The notes under the pieces are model-generated. The model made no database searches. It had not been told where the DNA came from and saw only the letters and a program-made list of their open reading frames with translations. From Saprospiraceae bacterium (GTDB taxonomy: Bacteria; Bacteroidota; Bacteroidia; Chitinophagales; Saprospiraceae), in contig JAHQWA010000560.1 of NCBI GenBank assembly GCA_019634045.1, positions 1 to 40,237 on the forward strand: DNA of 40,237 nucleotides, given 5' to 3'. The first letter of the stretch is position 1. The number at the start of each line of letters is the position of its first letter. The position numbers and the translations under genes are program-made. Shown here one piece after another: positions 8,940 to 16,639 of this stretch.

Positions 8940-10682
8940 TCATTTGTATTCGATAGACTCCCACTTACGGCGCCGATAAATCTTTCTTCGACTGCTGTAC
9001 CAGTCTCGATCCTTCACCATTTGGCCTTGTTCGGGGTCGTAGATTTTATGTACAAAGTGAAATCGTTTTTCTGCAAAACCTTGATCATTCTTATAGAAGT
9101 TGGACCACATTCGTTCTAGTTCCTCCTCCCGATATTGAGCTAGAGGTTTGACGCGTTCATCCTTTTTGCGTTGGAAAGTCTTGGCTAGGAGAAGCTTGTC
9201 GAAATAGGGTAGGGCGGCAATCTCCTGAGCGAGCTGGCGGACTTGTTTTCGGAAGCCCGTTGCTGTATCCTCAAAAGCATCATCAAGTAAGCCAATTTCC
9301 TTTGCCACCGTTGTTCCCCAAGGCAAGCACTGTTCTGTAAACTGCCTAGCCTTTTCAATGCCAATCCGCTTCGGGAGTAAATACGTCCAATATTCCGATC
9401 CGTATAGGCCCATGTTTTTAGTATGGGGATTCAGGACAATACCATTTCTGGCCACTACCTTATCTCCCGCTAAAGCGAAAGACACCCCACCGGCTCCCGC
9501 ATTTCCCTGCAAAGCAGTGATCAGATAGTGTTTAGGAGATTCGATGATCTCTAGGATTAGGTCATCAATCGCCTGAATATTTGCCCAAGCCACATCATTG
9601 GGGTTTTCGGCATATTCGATCTGACTCAAATCTATACCGTTCGACCATACATCTACTCCGCCCATCAATACCAATATTTTAATGGGCCGGCTTTTCGCGG
9701 CAAAGATCGTTTCACGTAGGCGCGTGCATTGGTCAGTATCCATAGCTCCATTGTAGAAATCAAAATGGATGTAGCCAATTTCACCTTCTTCTTCGTATCG
9801 AATTTCCTGAAAGGTCGCTGTTCCAGTAGTCTCGAAGGGACTGAGCTCATGTTTGGGGATCGCCTTGGCCTGCGGTCCCAAGGCGATAGTTGCGGGTAAT
9901 TTGATTGCCCCTTCCTGCTTGGCCTTTAAGTGGGTTAGCCAGATCGAATGCTCCCCCGCTGCTATGCAAACGGCTTTATTTCGCTGTGCCAATAGGGTTC
10001 CCGCTGCCCCCGCAAATTCTTCTTCTACATGCCCACCAAAAGCATAATACTCCGATCCAAAAAGTTCAATGAGAACCCCAGGAGCGCTATCGGCAGCCCG
10101 TACCTTTCGTAAGATATCGCTAGCCTTGTCTTCCCAGGAAAATTGAAAATCCGTTTGGCGAATACTTCGATTCCAACGACCCCGGATCTGCGGATCAGCA
10201 TCCTTCAGTGGGGTAGGGCAGTAGCTTCTATCTTGGGTACGCTGAATAGCCTCCAGCAAACCTTTCATGGCGGCTTGCGTCACTTCATGGCGATAGAGAT
10301 TCGCTTTGGTTGTTTCCCGCATGGGAAAGCTGTACGATGCCCAGATGTCTCCCGCATCCATCTTTTCGGCCGCCTGCAATATAGTCACGCCCCATTCTGC
10401 TGCTTGCTTCAAAATGGCCCAATCCAAAGAAGAAGCTCCTCGGTCTCCGATGATTCCGGGGTGAATGATCAAGCAAAGATGATTTCGCCAGATCGTTTCC
10501 GGTATTTTGGCCTTTAGAAATGGAGCTATGATGAGCTCCGGTTCGAATTCCTGAACAGCTCTCAACATGACTGCTTCGCTAGCTGCAATCTGGACCTTCA
10601 CTTGATGATCCAATCGGTCTAGCTCTAGCCAAGCACGTTGTGCCATGCCATTAAAAGCCGTAGTCAGGAATAGGATTTTCAT
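8940..10682 (-). CDS. hypX: HypX, CO-ligand synthase for [NiFe]-hydrogenase
   Basis: A 580-residue two-domain protein. Residues of about 1-280 resemble methionyl-tRNA formyltransferase-type formyl-THF enzymes (IIHPGIIGDRGASSLDWAI region, then a C-terminal OB-like part). Residues of about 300-540 resemble enoyl-CoA hydratase/crotonase (GNAGAGGVSFALAGD, then NPHTKNMGLYGSEYW, a conserved HypX segment). HypX makes the active-site CO from formyl-THF through formyl-CoA when O2 is present (established for Ralstonia and Aquifex HypX). The start at 10682 gives the MKILFLTTAFNG beginning expected for the family and an ATGA overlap with the hypD stop; the frame from 10739 is an artificial extension. Its presence marks the hydrogenase as one made in air. 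Confidence 0.95.
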   Translation of the reverse strand: MKILFLTTAFNGMAQRAWLELDRLDHQVKVQIAASEAVMLRAVQEFEPELIIAPFLKAKIPETIWRNHLCLIIHPGIIGDRGASSLDWAILKQAAEWGVTILQAAEKMDAGDIWASYSFPMRETTKANLYRHEVTQAAMKGLLEAIQRTQDRSYCPTPLKDADPQIRGRWNRSIRQTDFQFSWEDKASDILRKVRAADSAPGVLIELFGSEYYAFGGHVEEEFAGAAGTLLAQRNKAVCIAAGEHSIWLTHLKAKQEGAIKLPATIALGPQAKAIPKHELSPFETTGTATFQEIRYEEEGEIGYIHFDFYNGAMDTDQCTRLRETIFAAKSRPIKILVLMGGVDVWSNGIDLSQIEYAENPNDVAWANIQAIDDLILEIIESPKHYLITALQGNAGAGGVSFALAGDKVVARNGIVLNPHTKNMGLYGSEYWTYLLPKRIGIEKARQFTEQCLPWGTTVAKEIGLLDDAFEDTATGFRKQVRQLAQEIAALPYFDKLLLAKTFQRKKDERVKPLAQYREEELERMWSNFYKNDQGFAEKRFHFVHKIYDPEQGQMVKDRDWYSSRRKIYRRRKWESIEYK

Positions 10683-11791
10683 ATGGCTTGACCTTCTAGC
10701 TGGTTGATCATACCAGAGAAGTGATAATAGGCAGCACAAGCTCCTTCCGAGCTGACCATGGGCGCTCCCAGCGGATTTTCAGGTTTGCATTTGGTACCGA
10801 AATTGGGACATTCGAAAGGCTTCTTGATCCCTTTCATGATTTCTCCAGCTATACACTCCTCATTTTCCGGCGCCTCGGGAATATTGACATTAAACTTCTT
10901 CTTAGCATCAAAGGCTTCGTACTTCTCCTTGACCTCATATCCGCTCATAGGAATTACTTCCATCCCTCTCCACAATCTATCCGTCACTTGAAAAACTTCA
11001 TAGATGGTATCTTGGGCCATGGGGTTTCCAAATTCCTTGACCATCCGAGAATATTGATTCTCGACCTTTGCCTCTCCGTTTTCCAATTGCTTGACCGTCA
11101 TCAATATTCCTTGCAATAGATCTACTGGCTCAAAGCCAGTGATCACAACGGGAACTTTGAAGCGTTCCACCAATGGATAATATTCCAGCGTTCCCATAAT
11201 CGTACAAACATGACCGGCTGCCAGAAAGGCTTGGATATGGCTTTCTTCATCCTCCATCACCGCCTCAATGGCCGGAGGGACCAATACGTGGGAGGCCAGG
11301 ATAGCATAATTCGTTAGTCCAAGACGATGCGCATGAACCACGGACAAAGCATTGGCTGGCGCGGTAGTTTCAAAGCCTACGGCAAAGAAAACAATCTGTC
11401 GATCCGGGTTTTGCTCCGCAATATTGACTGCTTCTAAGGGCGAGTATAGAATTCTAATATCTGCGCCATTAGCCTTGGCCTCCAGCAAACTCTTCTCCGA
11501 CCCCGGTACGCGCAGCATATCCCCGTATGAGCATAAGATGACATCCTTTTCCTCAGCCAAGTAGACGGCCTTATCAATTAGGTGAAGGGGCGTCACGCAG
11601 ACCGGACAACCAGGTCCGTGGACCATATTGATCTCCTTGGGCAGCATATTTAGAATGCCATTCTTCACTAGGCTATGGGTTTGCCCACCACAAACCTCCA
11701 TGATCGTCCAGGGGCGTGTGACCGTGTTTTGTATTCCTTCCAAGTAGCGTTGGGCGAGATCTGGGTCTCTATATTCTGTTAGAAACTTCAT
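10679..11791 (-). CDS. hypD: Hydrogenase maturation protein HypD
   Basis: A 370-residue protein, the scaffold on which Fe(CN)2CO is assembled with HypC. Diagnostic motifs are present: MEVCGGQTHS near the N terminus, GPGCPVCVTP, GFETTAP, and the C-terminal cysteines (FECPNFGTKCKPENPLGAPMVSSEGAC region) that bind the [4Fe-4S] cluster. Full length for the family. Its stop overlaps the hypX start by four bases, and hypC ends 31 bp upstream. Nothing is missing or unusual. Confidence 0.97.
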   Translation of the reverse strand: MKFLTEYRDPDLAQRYLEGIQNTVTRPWTIMEVCGGQTHSLVKNGILNMLPKEINMVHGPGCPVCVTPLHLIDKAVYLAEEKDVILCSYGDMLRVPGSEKSLLEAKANGADIRILYSPLEAVNIAEQNPDRQIVFFAVGFETTAPANALSVVHAHRLGLTNYAILASHVLVPPAIEAVMEDEESHIQAFLAAGHVCTIMGTLEYYPLVERFKVPVVITGFEPVDLLQGILMTVKQLENGEAKVENQYSRMVKEFGNPMAQDTIYEVFQVTDRLWRGMEVIPMSGYEVKEKYEAFDAKKKFNVNIPEAPENEECIAGEIMKGIKKPFECPNFGTKCKPENPLGAPMVSSEGACAAYYHFSGMINQLEGQAI

Positions 11792-11822
11792 GGCAATGTT
11801 TTTAAGCTAGGAACTAGTTGGA

Positions 11823-12110
11823 TTAATCCGCGTACTCTTTTTTATCCGGGAGGAAATCGGAGATATTCAACTCCTCTTCGACTTCACCCATTTCTTCCAG
11901 GTACTGAAAGGTCTTTTTGGCTTCCTCCTCATCCACTATGCTAATGGCTACTCCAACATGTACCAGTACATAGTCCTCCACTTTGGCCTGAGGAACCATT
12001 TCCAAACTGGCTTCCTTGATGATGCCTCCAAAAGAGACTTTTGCCATTCGCACCAATCCATCAAATTTGGATTCAATGGATTTTATTTTACCAGGAATCG
12101 CTAAGCACAT
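11823..12110 (-). CDS. hypC: Hydrogenase maturation chaperone HypC
   Basis: A 95-residue HypC/HupF/HybG-type chaperone. It begins with MCLAIPGKI, whose Cys2 carries the Fe(CN)2CO moiety and contacts the large-subunit precursor. A central small beta barrel includes DYVLVHVGVAIS, followed by the helix ending near EEEAKKTFQYL. The start lies inside the last codons of hypF (23-bp overlap), which supports translational coupling. Only one HypC-type protein is present for the single large subunit. Confidence 0.96.
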   Translation of the reverse strand: MCLAIPGKIKSIESKFDGLVRMAKVSFGGIIKEASLEMVPQAKVEDYVLVHVGVAISIVDEEEAKKTFQYLEEMGEVEEELNISDFLPDKKEYAD

Positions 12111-14421
12111 GATCGTTTGATTTATTGTTTGTAATTACTTGTCGATGTTTTCTTATCTGATAACAGACTACTTGACCAAAAGAGATATTCTCGTCATTGG
12201 GAGATAGTTCCCGATGGAAAAAGAGCTCAAATTCACCGCTCAAGTGATGATGTAGGAGATCAACTAGCAAGCTATTTTGAAAAACGCCTCCGCTAAAGGC
12301 GAGTTTTTTGATTTTTAGTTCGGTCGCTACTGATTGTATCAGGTGGACCAGAGAATAGTGGAATTTCGCCGCTATATATTCCTTGTTTTTGTCCGCTTGT
12401 AGATCCTTGATAATGCCTCCCATCAAGGAGCGAGTGGGAATAGGACTAGAAAGTTTTTTTGCTTCGAAGTAGGAGCTCGAAAAATTCAAACCCGATTGCT
12501 TGAAGTACCGGGTAGCCGCTGCTTCTAGCCGCATGGCTGCTTCTCCTTCATAAGTCTGACGATCTAAAATCCCTAGCATAGCAGCTACTGCATCAAATAT
12601 CCGCCCCAAGCTAGAGGTTTGCAGTGGATTCTCTTTTGAAAGCAACTTGGAATAGAGTTTCCATTCCTGCTCATTAAATTTCTCCCGCAGCAAAGCCGTT
12701 GCCCCATCAATATCCCAGCACGCCGATAGCGCAGAGATGCGAGGTTCGCGGGGCATCTTATCTCCCAGTATAAAATCGAAATACTCAAAGTGATGACTAC
12801 GGCGGAACTGGTAGTCTTCGTAGACAAAGAACTCGCCGCCCCAAATCTGCTGATCATCCCCGAGTCCTGTTCCGTCCCAGATCACGCCTAGTATAGGCTC
12901 ATCTGTATGTATCTGATTACATTCTCCCAAAACCGCCCCAAAATGAGCTTGATGATGTTGTATCGCGTAGACCGAAGCACCATATTCAGCAGCTAATTCC
13001 TTACCCACCTGGAAAGAAGGATAGGACGGATGCTGATCTATCAATACAACTGCTGGCCGCGTACGAAACAGGTTCAAGAAATGTCGAATCGTATATTGGT
13101 AATTCAACTGCGCATCAAAATGCGCCAAATCCCCTAAATATTGACTCACATAAACATGGCCCTGATTGAGCAGCGTAAAGGTGCTTTTGAGCATGGCTCC
13201 CATCGCCAGTATCCTTTCCGTAGGAAGATCCAAATCCGGATTAATATAGGTCGGAGCCAGCCCTCTAGAGCGGCGTAGGATTATCTTATGTTGTTGAAAA
13301 AGGGTATGGGTTATGACGCTATCATCTTGCGGAAGCGCGATGTCCCGATTATGAAGTAGTACGAAGTCGGCGATTTCCACCAGCTCTTGCAGGGCCTTTT
13401 GATCTTGATAGATGATCGGCGAATGACTGACATTCCCGCTTGTGGCCACGATTGCACGCCCAAAGGAATGAAGTAGGCATTCAAATAGCGGGGCATAAGG
13501 CAATATAAGCCCGACTTTTTCCAATCCTGGCGCAACTCCTTCGGCCATGGAGGTTTGAACTCCTTTTTCCAGCAGAACAATGGGTGCAATCGGCCCCTCT
13601 AACAGCTCCCTGGCCGCTTTATCCAAGTTGAAGTCCTTCGACAACTGCTCTCTCGGGTACATTACAGCAAAAGGTTTGCTAGGGCGGTGCTTGCGCTTAC
13701 GAAGCTCCGCTACTGCCGTCTCATTGGAAGCATCACAAGTCAACAAAAACCCGCCAATGCCCTTAATAGCCACAATCTTACCCACTTCCCAGAATTGTGA
13801 GATTCGCTCCAGGATTTCTTCCGCTTGCTGGCTTACTTCGTTTTGATCCGCATCGTATAGACTCAATGCAATACCACAATCAGGGCAAGAATTAGTTTGT
13901 GAGTAGTAGCGGCGATTCAGTGGGTTGTCATATTCATCTCGACAACTCGAACACATCTGGAATGCGTCCATGGCAGTATTCGTCCGATCGTAAGGTAGTC
14001 CCTGGACGATCGAGAAGCGAGGGCCACAATGCGTGCAAGTGATAAAAGGATACGAAAAACGGCGATTCTCCATCTGCCTCAACTCTTCCCTGCAGGCTGT
14101 GCAAAGGGCAAAATCCGGCGTCAATAAAAGCTTAGGAGCTGCCTCCGAATCACTATGCACAATCTCAAATTTCGTAAAGGCGGTAGCAGGCCATAAGTTA
14201 AGGTGCAAAGCCGTAATTTTGCTCAAAGCCGGCGCATCCGTCAATATTTTGTTTTTGAATGCATTGGCTTGGGTCTCCTCAGCGTTGAAAACAATATGCA
14301 CCCCATCTGTGGTATTATTTACCCAGCCGTTGAGTCCATGCTCACGAGCTAAAACAAAGACAAAAGGACGAAATCCGACCCCTTGCACCTGACCTTCAAT
14401 ATGGATGTGCCAAGTATTCAT
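12088..14421 (-). CDS. hypF: Carbamoyltransferase HypF
   Basis: A 777-residue multidomain enzyme that turns carbamoyl phosphate into the carbamoyl group passed to HypE. The domains in order are acylphosphatase (about 1-90, GQVQGVGFRPFV), two zinc-finger repeats (CTACREEL..CTHCG and CSSCRDEY..CPDCG), a YrdC-like domain (about 195-370, with KGIGGFLL and RKRKHRPSKPFAVM), and a Kae1-like carbamoyltransferase domain (about 400-755, with IQHHQAHFGAV and the LAFSGGVFQNSLL segment). All expected parts are present and the length is normal. The ATG overlaps the hypB stop by one base (TAATG), and the 3' end overlaps hypC by 23 bp. Confidence 0.97.
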   Translation of the reverse strand: MNTWHIHIEGQVQGVGFRPFVFVLAREHGLNGWVNNTTDGVHIVFNAEETQANAFKNKILTDAPALSKITALHLNLWPATAFTKFEIVHSDSEAAPKLLLTPDFALCTACREELRQMENRRFSYPFITCTHCGPRFSIVQGLPYDRTNTAMDAFQMCSSCRDEYDNPLNRRYYSQTNSCPDCGIALSLYDADQNEVSQQAEEILERISQFWEVGKIVAIKGIGGFLLTCDASNETAVAELRKRKHRPSKPFAVMYPREQLSKDFNLDKAARELLEGPIAPIVLLEKGVQTSMAEGVAPGLEKVGLILPYAPLFECLLHSFGRAIVATSGNVSHSPIIYQDQKALQELVEIADFVLLHNRDIALPQDDSVITHTLFQQHKIILRRSRGLAPTYINPDLDLPTERILAMGAMLKSTFTLLNQGHVYVSQYLGDLAHFDAQLNYQYTIRHFLNLFRTRPAVVLIDQHPSYPSFQVGKELAAEYGASVYAIQHHQAHFGAVLGECNQIHTDEPILGVIWDGTGLGDDQQIWGGEFFVYEDYQFRRSHHFEYFDFILGDKMPREPRISALSACWDIDGATALLREKFNEQEWKLYSKLLSKENPLQTSSLGRIFDAVAAMLGILDRQTYEGEAAMRLEAAATRYFKQSGLNFSSSYFEAKKLSSPIPTRSLMGGIIKDLQADKNKEYIAAKFHYSLVHLIQSVATELKIKKLAFSGGVFQNSLLVDLLHHHLSGEFELFFHRELSPNDENISFGQVVCYQIRKHRQVITNNKSNDHVLSDSW

Positions 14422-15143
14422 TAAACGGCCGCTTCCTGCTTAGCCTCTTGCTTTTCCTTTACTTTATCCAATAACCAATCGCACCACTCCTCAATTCCCA
14501 CATCCTTGGTACTTGATATTTCTAGCACATTGATATTTGGATTGACATCACGAGCGTCTGCCACCACGGCATCCACGGAGAAAGGTAAGTACTCCAACAG
14601 ATCAACCTTCGAGACTAGCATCAACTCGCTAGTAAGAAACATCCTAGGGTACTTTTTAGGCTTGTCATCTCCCTCGGTTGTAGCAATTAGTGTAACCCGA
14701 TAATCTTCCCCCAAATCAAAGGAAGCTGGGCAAACTAGGTTTCCTACATTTTCGATTATTAGCAATTCAACTCCCTCTAAATCCAGACTTTCCATAGCTT
14801 GCCAAACCATTTGGGCCTCCAAATGGCAAATACCCCCGGTGACAATTTGCAAGGCATCAACACCTACCTCTCGCAGGCGATCAGCATCTCGTTCCGTCTC
14901 CAAATCACCCACTAAAATCTTCATCTTCACCTTATCTCCAATCCGTCGAGCCGTTTCTTGCAATAGGGTAGTCTTGCCACTGCCAGCGGAGGAAGTAATG
15001 TTGATCAGCATAATATTTTTTTCCGCCATTTGCTTCCGGATGCTTTCCGCCACAAAATCATTGGCTTTGAGCAGGTGCATGGTGGTATTATCGCAGGTAA
15101 CAGTGCCTCTGGCTGCTTTGGTTGATTTTTGAACTTTATCCAT
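14421..15143 (-). CDS. hypB: Nickel-insertion GTPase HypB
   Basis: A 240-residue SIMIBI-class GTPase that drives nickel insertion with HypA. The P-loop is SSAGSGKTTLL, the metal-site Cys-His pair sits in GGICHLEAQMV, the base-recognition region is SKVDLLEYLPF, and VENVGNLVCP is conserved in HypB (here ENVGNLVCPASFDLG). There is no histidine-rich N-terminal nickel-storage stretch, so storage must be elsewhere. It is the first gene of the tightly overlapping hypB-F-C-D-X-E unit. It is preceded by 182 bp of non-coding DNA with the palindrome at 15306-15323, suggesting its own regulated start. The C-terminal tail is lysine- and glutamate-rich. Confidence 0.97.
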   Translation of the reverse strand: MDKVQKSTKAARGTVTCDNTTMHLLKANDFVAESIRKQMAEKNIMLINITSSAGSGKTTLLQETARRIGDKVKMKILVGDLETERDADRLREVGVDALQIVTGGICHLEAQMVWQAMESLDLEGVELLIIENVGNLVCPASFDLGEDYRVTLIATTEGDDKPKKYPRMFLTSELMLVSKVDLLEYLPFSVDAVVADARDVNPNINVLEISSTKDVGIEEWCDWLLDKVKEKQEAKQEAAV

Positions 15144-15316
15144 TTTGTCGAGAAGATTTTTGATCCAAAAAGAATTTGAGTACCAGCAAATAGTAAGGCT
15201 GCAACTAGCACAGAACTAACCATCCCTTTCAGGAAATTTGCAGTGATCGATTCGAGAAGAAGTAAGTTAGCGAGATGATTTGAATTAGAAAAGAAACTCA
15301 AGAGTTTAGAAAACAT
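15005..15316 (-). CDS. Possible small membrane protein overlapping hypB (doubtful)
   Basis: A 103-codon frame whose ATG lies exactly in the centre of the TTAGAAAA-CA-TTTTCTAA palindrome. The first 60 residues contain one plausible membrane helix (MVSSVLVAALLFAGTQILF). The last 45 codons run through the start of hypB in another frame and look like a shadow. It is listed because it fills the only sizeable gap in the hyp region and has a natural-looking N-terminal half. If the palindrome is an operator, the ORF is probably accidental. No homologue is recognised. Confidence 0.18.
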   Translation of the reverse strand: MFSKLLSFFSNSNHLANLLLLESITANFLKGMVSSVLVAALLFAGTQILFGSKIFSTKWIKFKNQPKQPEALLPAIIPPCTCSKPMILWRKASGSKWRKKILC

Positions 15317-15323
15317 TTTCTAA
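15306..15323. promoter_or_regulatory. Candidate TetR operator upstream of hypB
   Basis: A perfect 18-bp inverted repeat, TTAGAAAA-CA-TTTTCTAA, placed 163 bp before the hypB ATG and immediately after the stop of the membrane-protein gene. Another half-site (TTAGAAAAG, 15285-15293) starts exactly 21 bp before it in the same orientation, and a 14-bp palindrome AAACTCAAGAGTTT (15294-15307) links the two. The arms match the site at 22118-22135, so one regulator may serve both. No TAnnTTTG box was found close by. Confidence 0.55.
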
Positions 15324-15325
15324 TT

Positions 15326-16198
15326 CTAAGACCCGGCTTTAATCGGGTTAGAACGCGTACTTTCTTTCAGAAAATAGTTAAAGGCAAAAGTCATGGCCAA
15401 TAGAAATAGAGAAGCTACTATTCCCAGAGCCGCATTTAAGTAGGGAGGAGCGGTCAGGGATATTCGAATGAGTACGGTGGTTAGCACAAAGGCAGAATAC
15501 CGGAATATCTTTGGGTACTCTAGGGTATATCTCATCGCAATTAGGACGATCAAAATGTCACTAAAAATCAAAACGGTATAAAAGGTATTGAAAGAACTGA
15601 GATAGCTCCCCTTTTCAAAAAAAGCCCAGGTATCAAATAAGCCAATGATGATAAAGACGATTAATAATAAGAGGGCGACAAACTTCTTGAAATCTTTGAA
15701 TTGCTGATGCTCTTCCTCACTTTCGGTTAACCTAATGCGCTTTTGCGTCTTATAATAGACCCCGATCACCACAAAGATGGACAAGCTACCGAATGCATCT
15801 GCCACCATTTTCAAGACCGGCCCATCTAGATTATTCCAAATCACTGGCTCTTCAAAATGGCTAAACTCCTTAAAGGCAGATCGAATCAGAATCAAGGAAA
15901 GAATCTCCAATTGCTTCCCCACTGATACCCCGACAGAATTAGGCATGACAAAGATAAGTGCCAATAACTCGGTCAGTAGCAATAGCGTGAAAGCCAACTC
16001 CACGGCGAAAAAGTGATTATGGATATTGTGATCGAAAGGAAGCAGGTGTCGACCGGCCAACTCTGCGATGATGAGTCCCGCTATAAAAGCATAGACCAGC
16101 AAGCGGCTGATCATTTCATGGGTATGGTGCTGCTCCCAGTATTTCTCTAGGAGGTCGAACCATCGACTGGCTATGGGAAGAACAAGTTTAGAAAGCAT
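15326..16198 (-). CDS. Polytopic membrane protein of unknown function, hydrogenase cluster
   Basis: A 290-residue inner-membrane protein with about six to seven hydrophobic helices (near 30-50, 60-85, 135-155, 175-198, 205-225 and 240-282). Its N-terminal part is rich in histidine (YWEQHHTHEM, then FDHNIHNHFF before the second helix) and it has a charged cytoplasmic loop around residues 155-172. No family was recognised. It sits between hypA (29 bp) and the operator upstream of hypB, all on the same strand. The hydrogenase has no cytochrome b subunit or other membrane anchor in the window, so this protein is the only membrane-bound candidate for a docking or quinone-linked partner. The histidines could bind haem or metal, but that is speculation. 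The terminal KAGS tail is short. Confidence 0.8.
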   Translation of the reverse strand: MLSKLVLPIASRWFDLLEKYWEQHHTHEMISRLLVYAFIAGLIIAELAGRHLLPFDHNIHNHFFAVELAFTLLLLTELLALIFVMPNSVGVSVGKQLEILSLILIRSAFKEFSHFEEPVIWNNLDGPVLKMVADAFGSLSIFVVIGVYYKTQKRIRLTESEEEHQQFKDFKKFVALLLLIVFIIIGLFDTWAFFEKGSYLSSFNTFYTVLIFSDILIVLIAMRYTLEYPKIFRYSAFVLTTVLIRISLTAPPYLNAALGIVASLFLLAMTFAFNYFLKESTRSNPIKAGS

Positions 16199-16227
16199 AT
16201 GAAGGAGAAAGCAAGGAGGTTAGCAAT

Positions 16228-16596
16228 TTATCCAGTAGATACCTGTTCTGCTGAATCAAAATGCACCCGATGAATCAATAGCTCCGTCCCCTTTACCACA
16301 TTGTTGTTGGGCTTACCACAAGTCTGGCAGGCAAACTTATATTGTTCTATCGTTGAATTTTGCTGACAGTCTTTACAATGGATTTCGATAGGAATCAGCT
16401 CGATATTCAGTTGGACAGTCTGATATTTTTCCTCGGCGGTAGTGACGGCATCAAAAGCATTTTGCATCAATATGGGCTCAACATTAGCCAGCAGTCCGAT
16501 TTTCATATCAATCGCCGTCATCTTATCAAGATCTTCCTTGGAAAATTCTGCTTCTAAGGTGCTAAATATATTTCGGACTAAAGAAATCTCGTGCAT
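16228..16596 (-). CDS. hypA: Hydrogenase nickel-insertion protein HypA
   Basis: A 122-residue HypA/HybF protein. It begins MHEISLV, in which the N-terminal MHE supplies the nickel site. It carries a zinc finger of the CxxC-x12-CxxC form (CKDCQQ ... CQTCGK). The sequence around MKIGLLANVEP is a slightly altered version of the usual IGxLSGVEPE segment. It delivers Ni2+ to the large-subunit precursor together with HypB. It is separated from hypB by the membrane-protein gene and an operator, which is unusual, since hypA and hypB normally adjoin. The TPR gene lies 43 bp upstream. Confidence 0.95.
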   Translation of the reverse strand: MHEISLVRNIFSTLEAEFSKEDLDKMTAIDMKIGLLANVEPILMQNAFDAVTTAEEKYQTVQLNIELIPIEIHCKDCQQNSTIEQYKFACQTCGKPNNNVVKGTELLIHRVHFDSAEQVSTG

Positions 16597-16639
16597 GTAC
16601 TCACTGCGATTTTACCCCTGTCTTTTCCGGCAGGGATGA

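Noticed and set aside
10683-10739. N-terminal extension of HypX
   Set aside because: It would overlap hypD; the ATG at 10682 gives the family start and an ATGA overlap.
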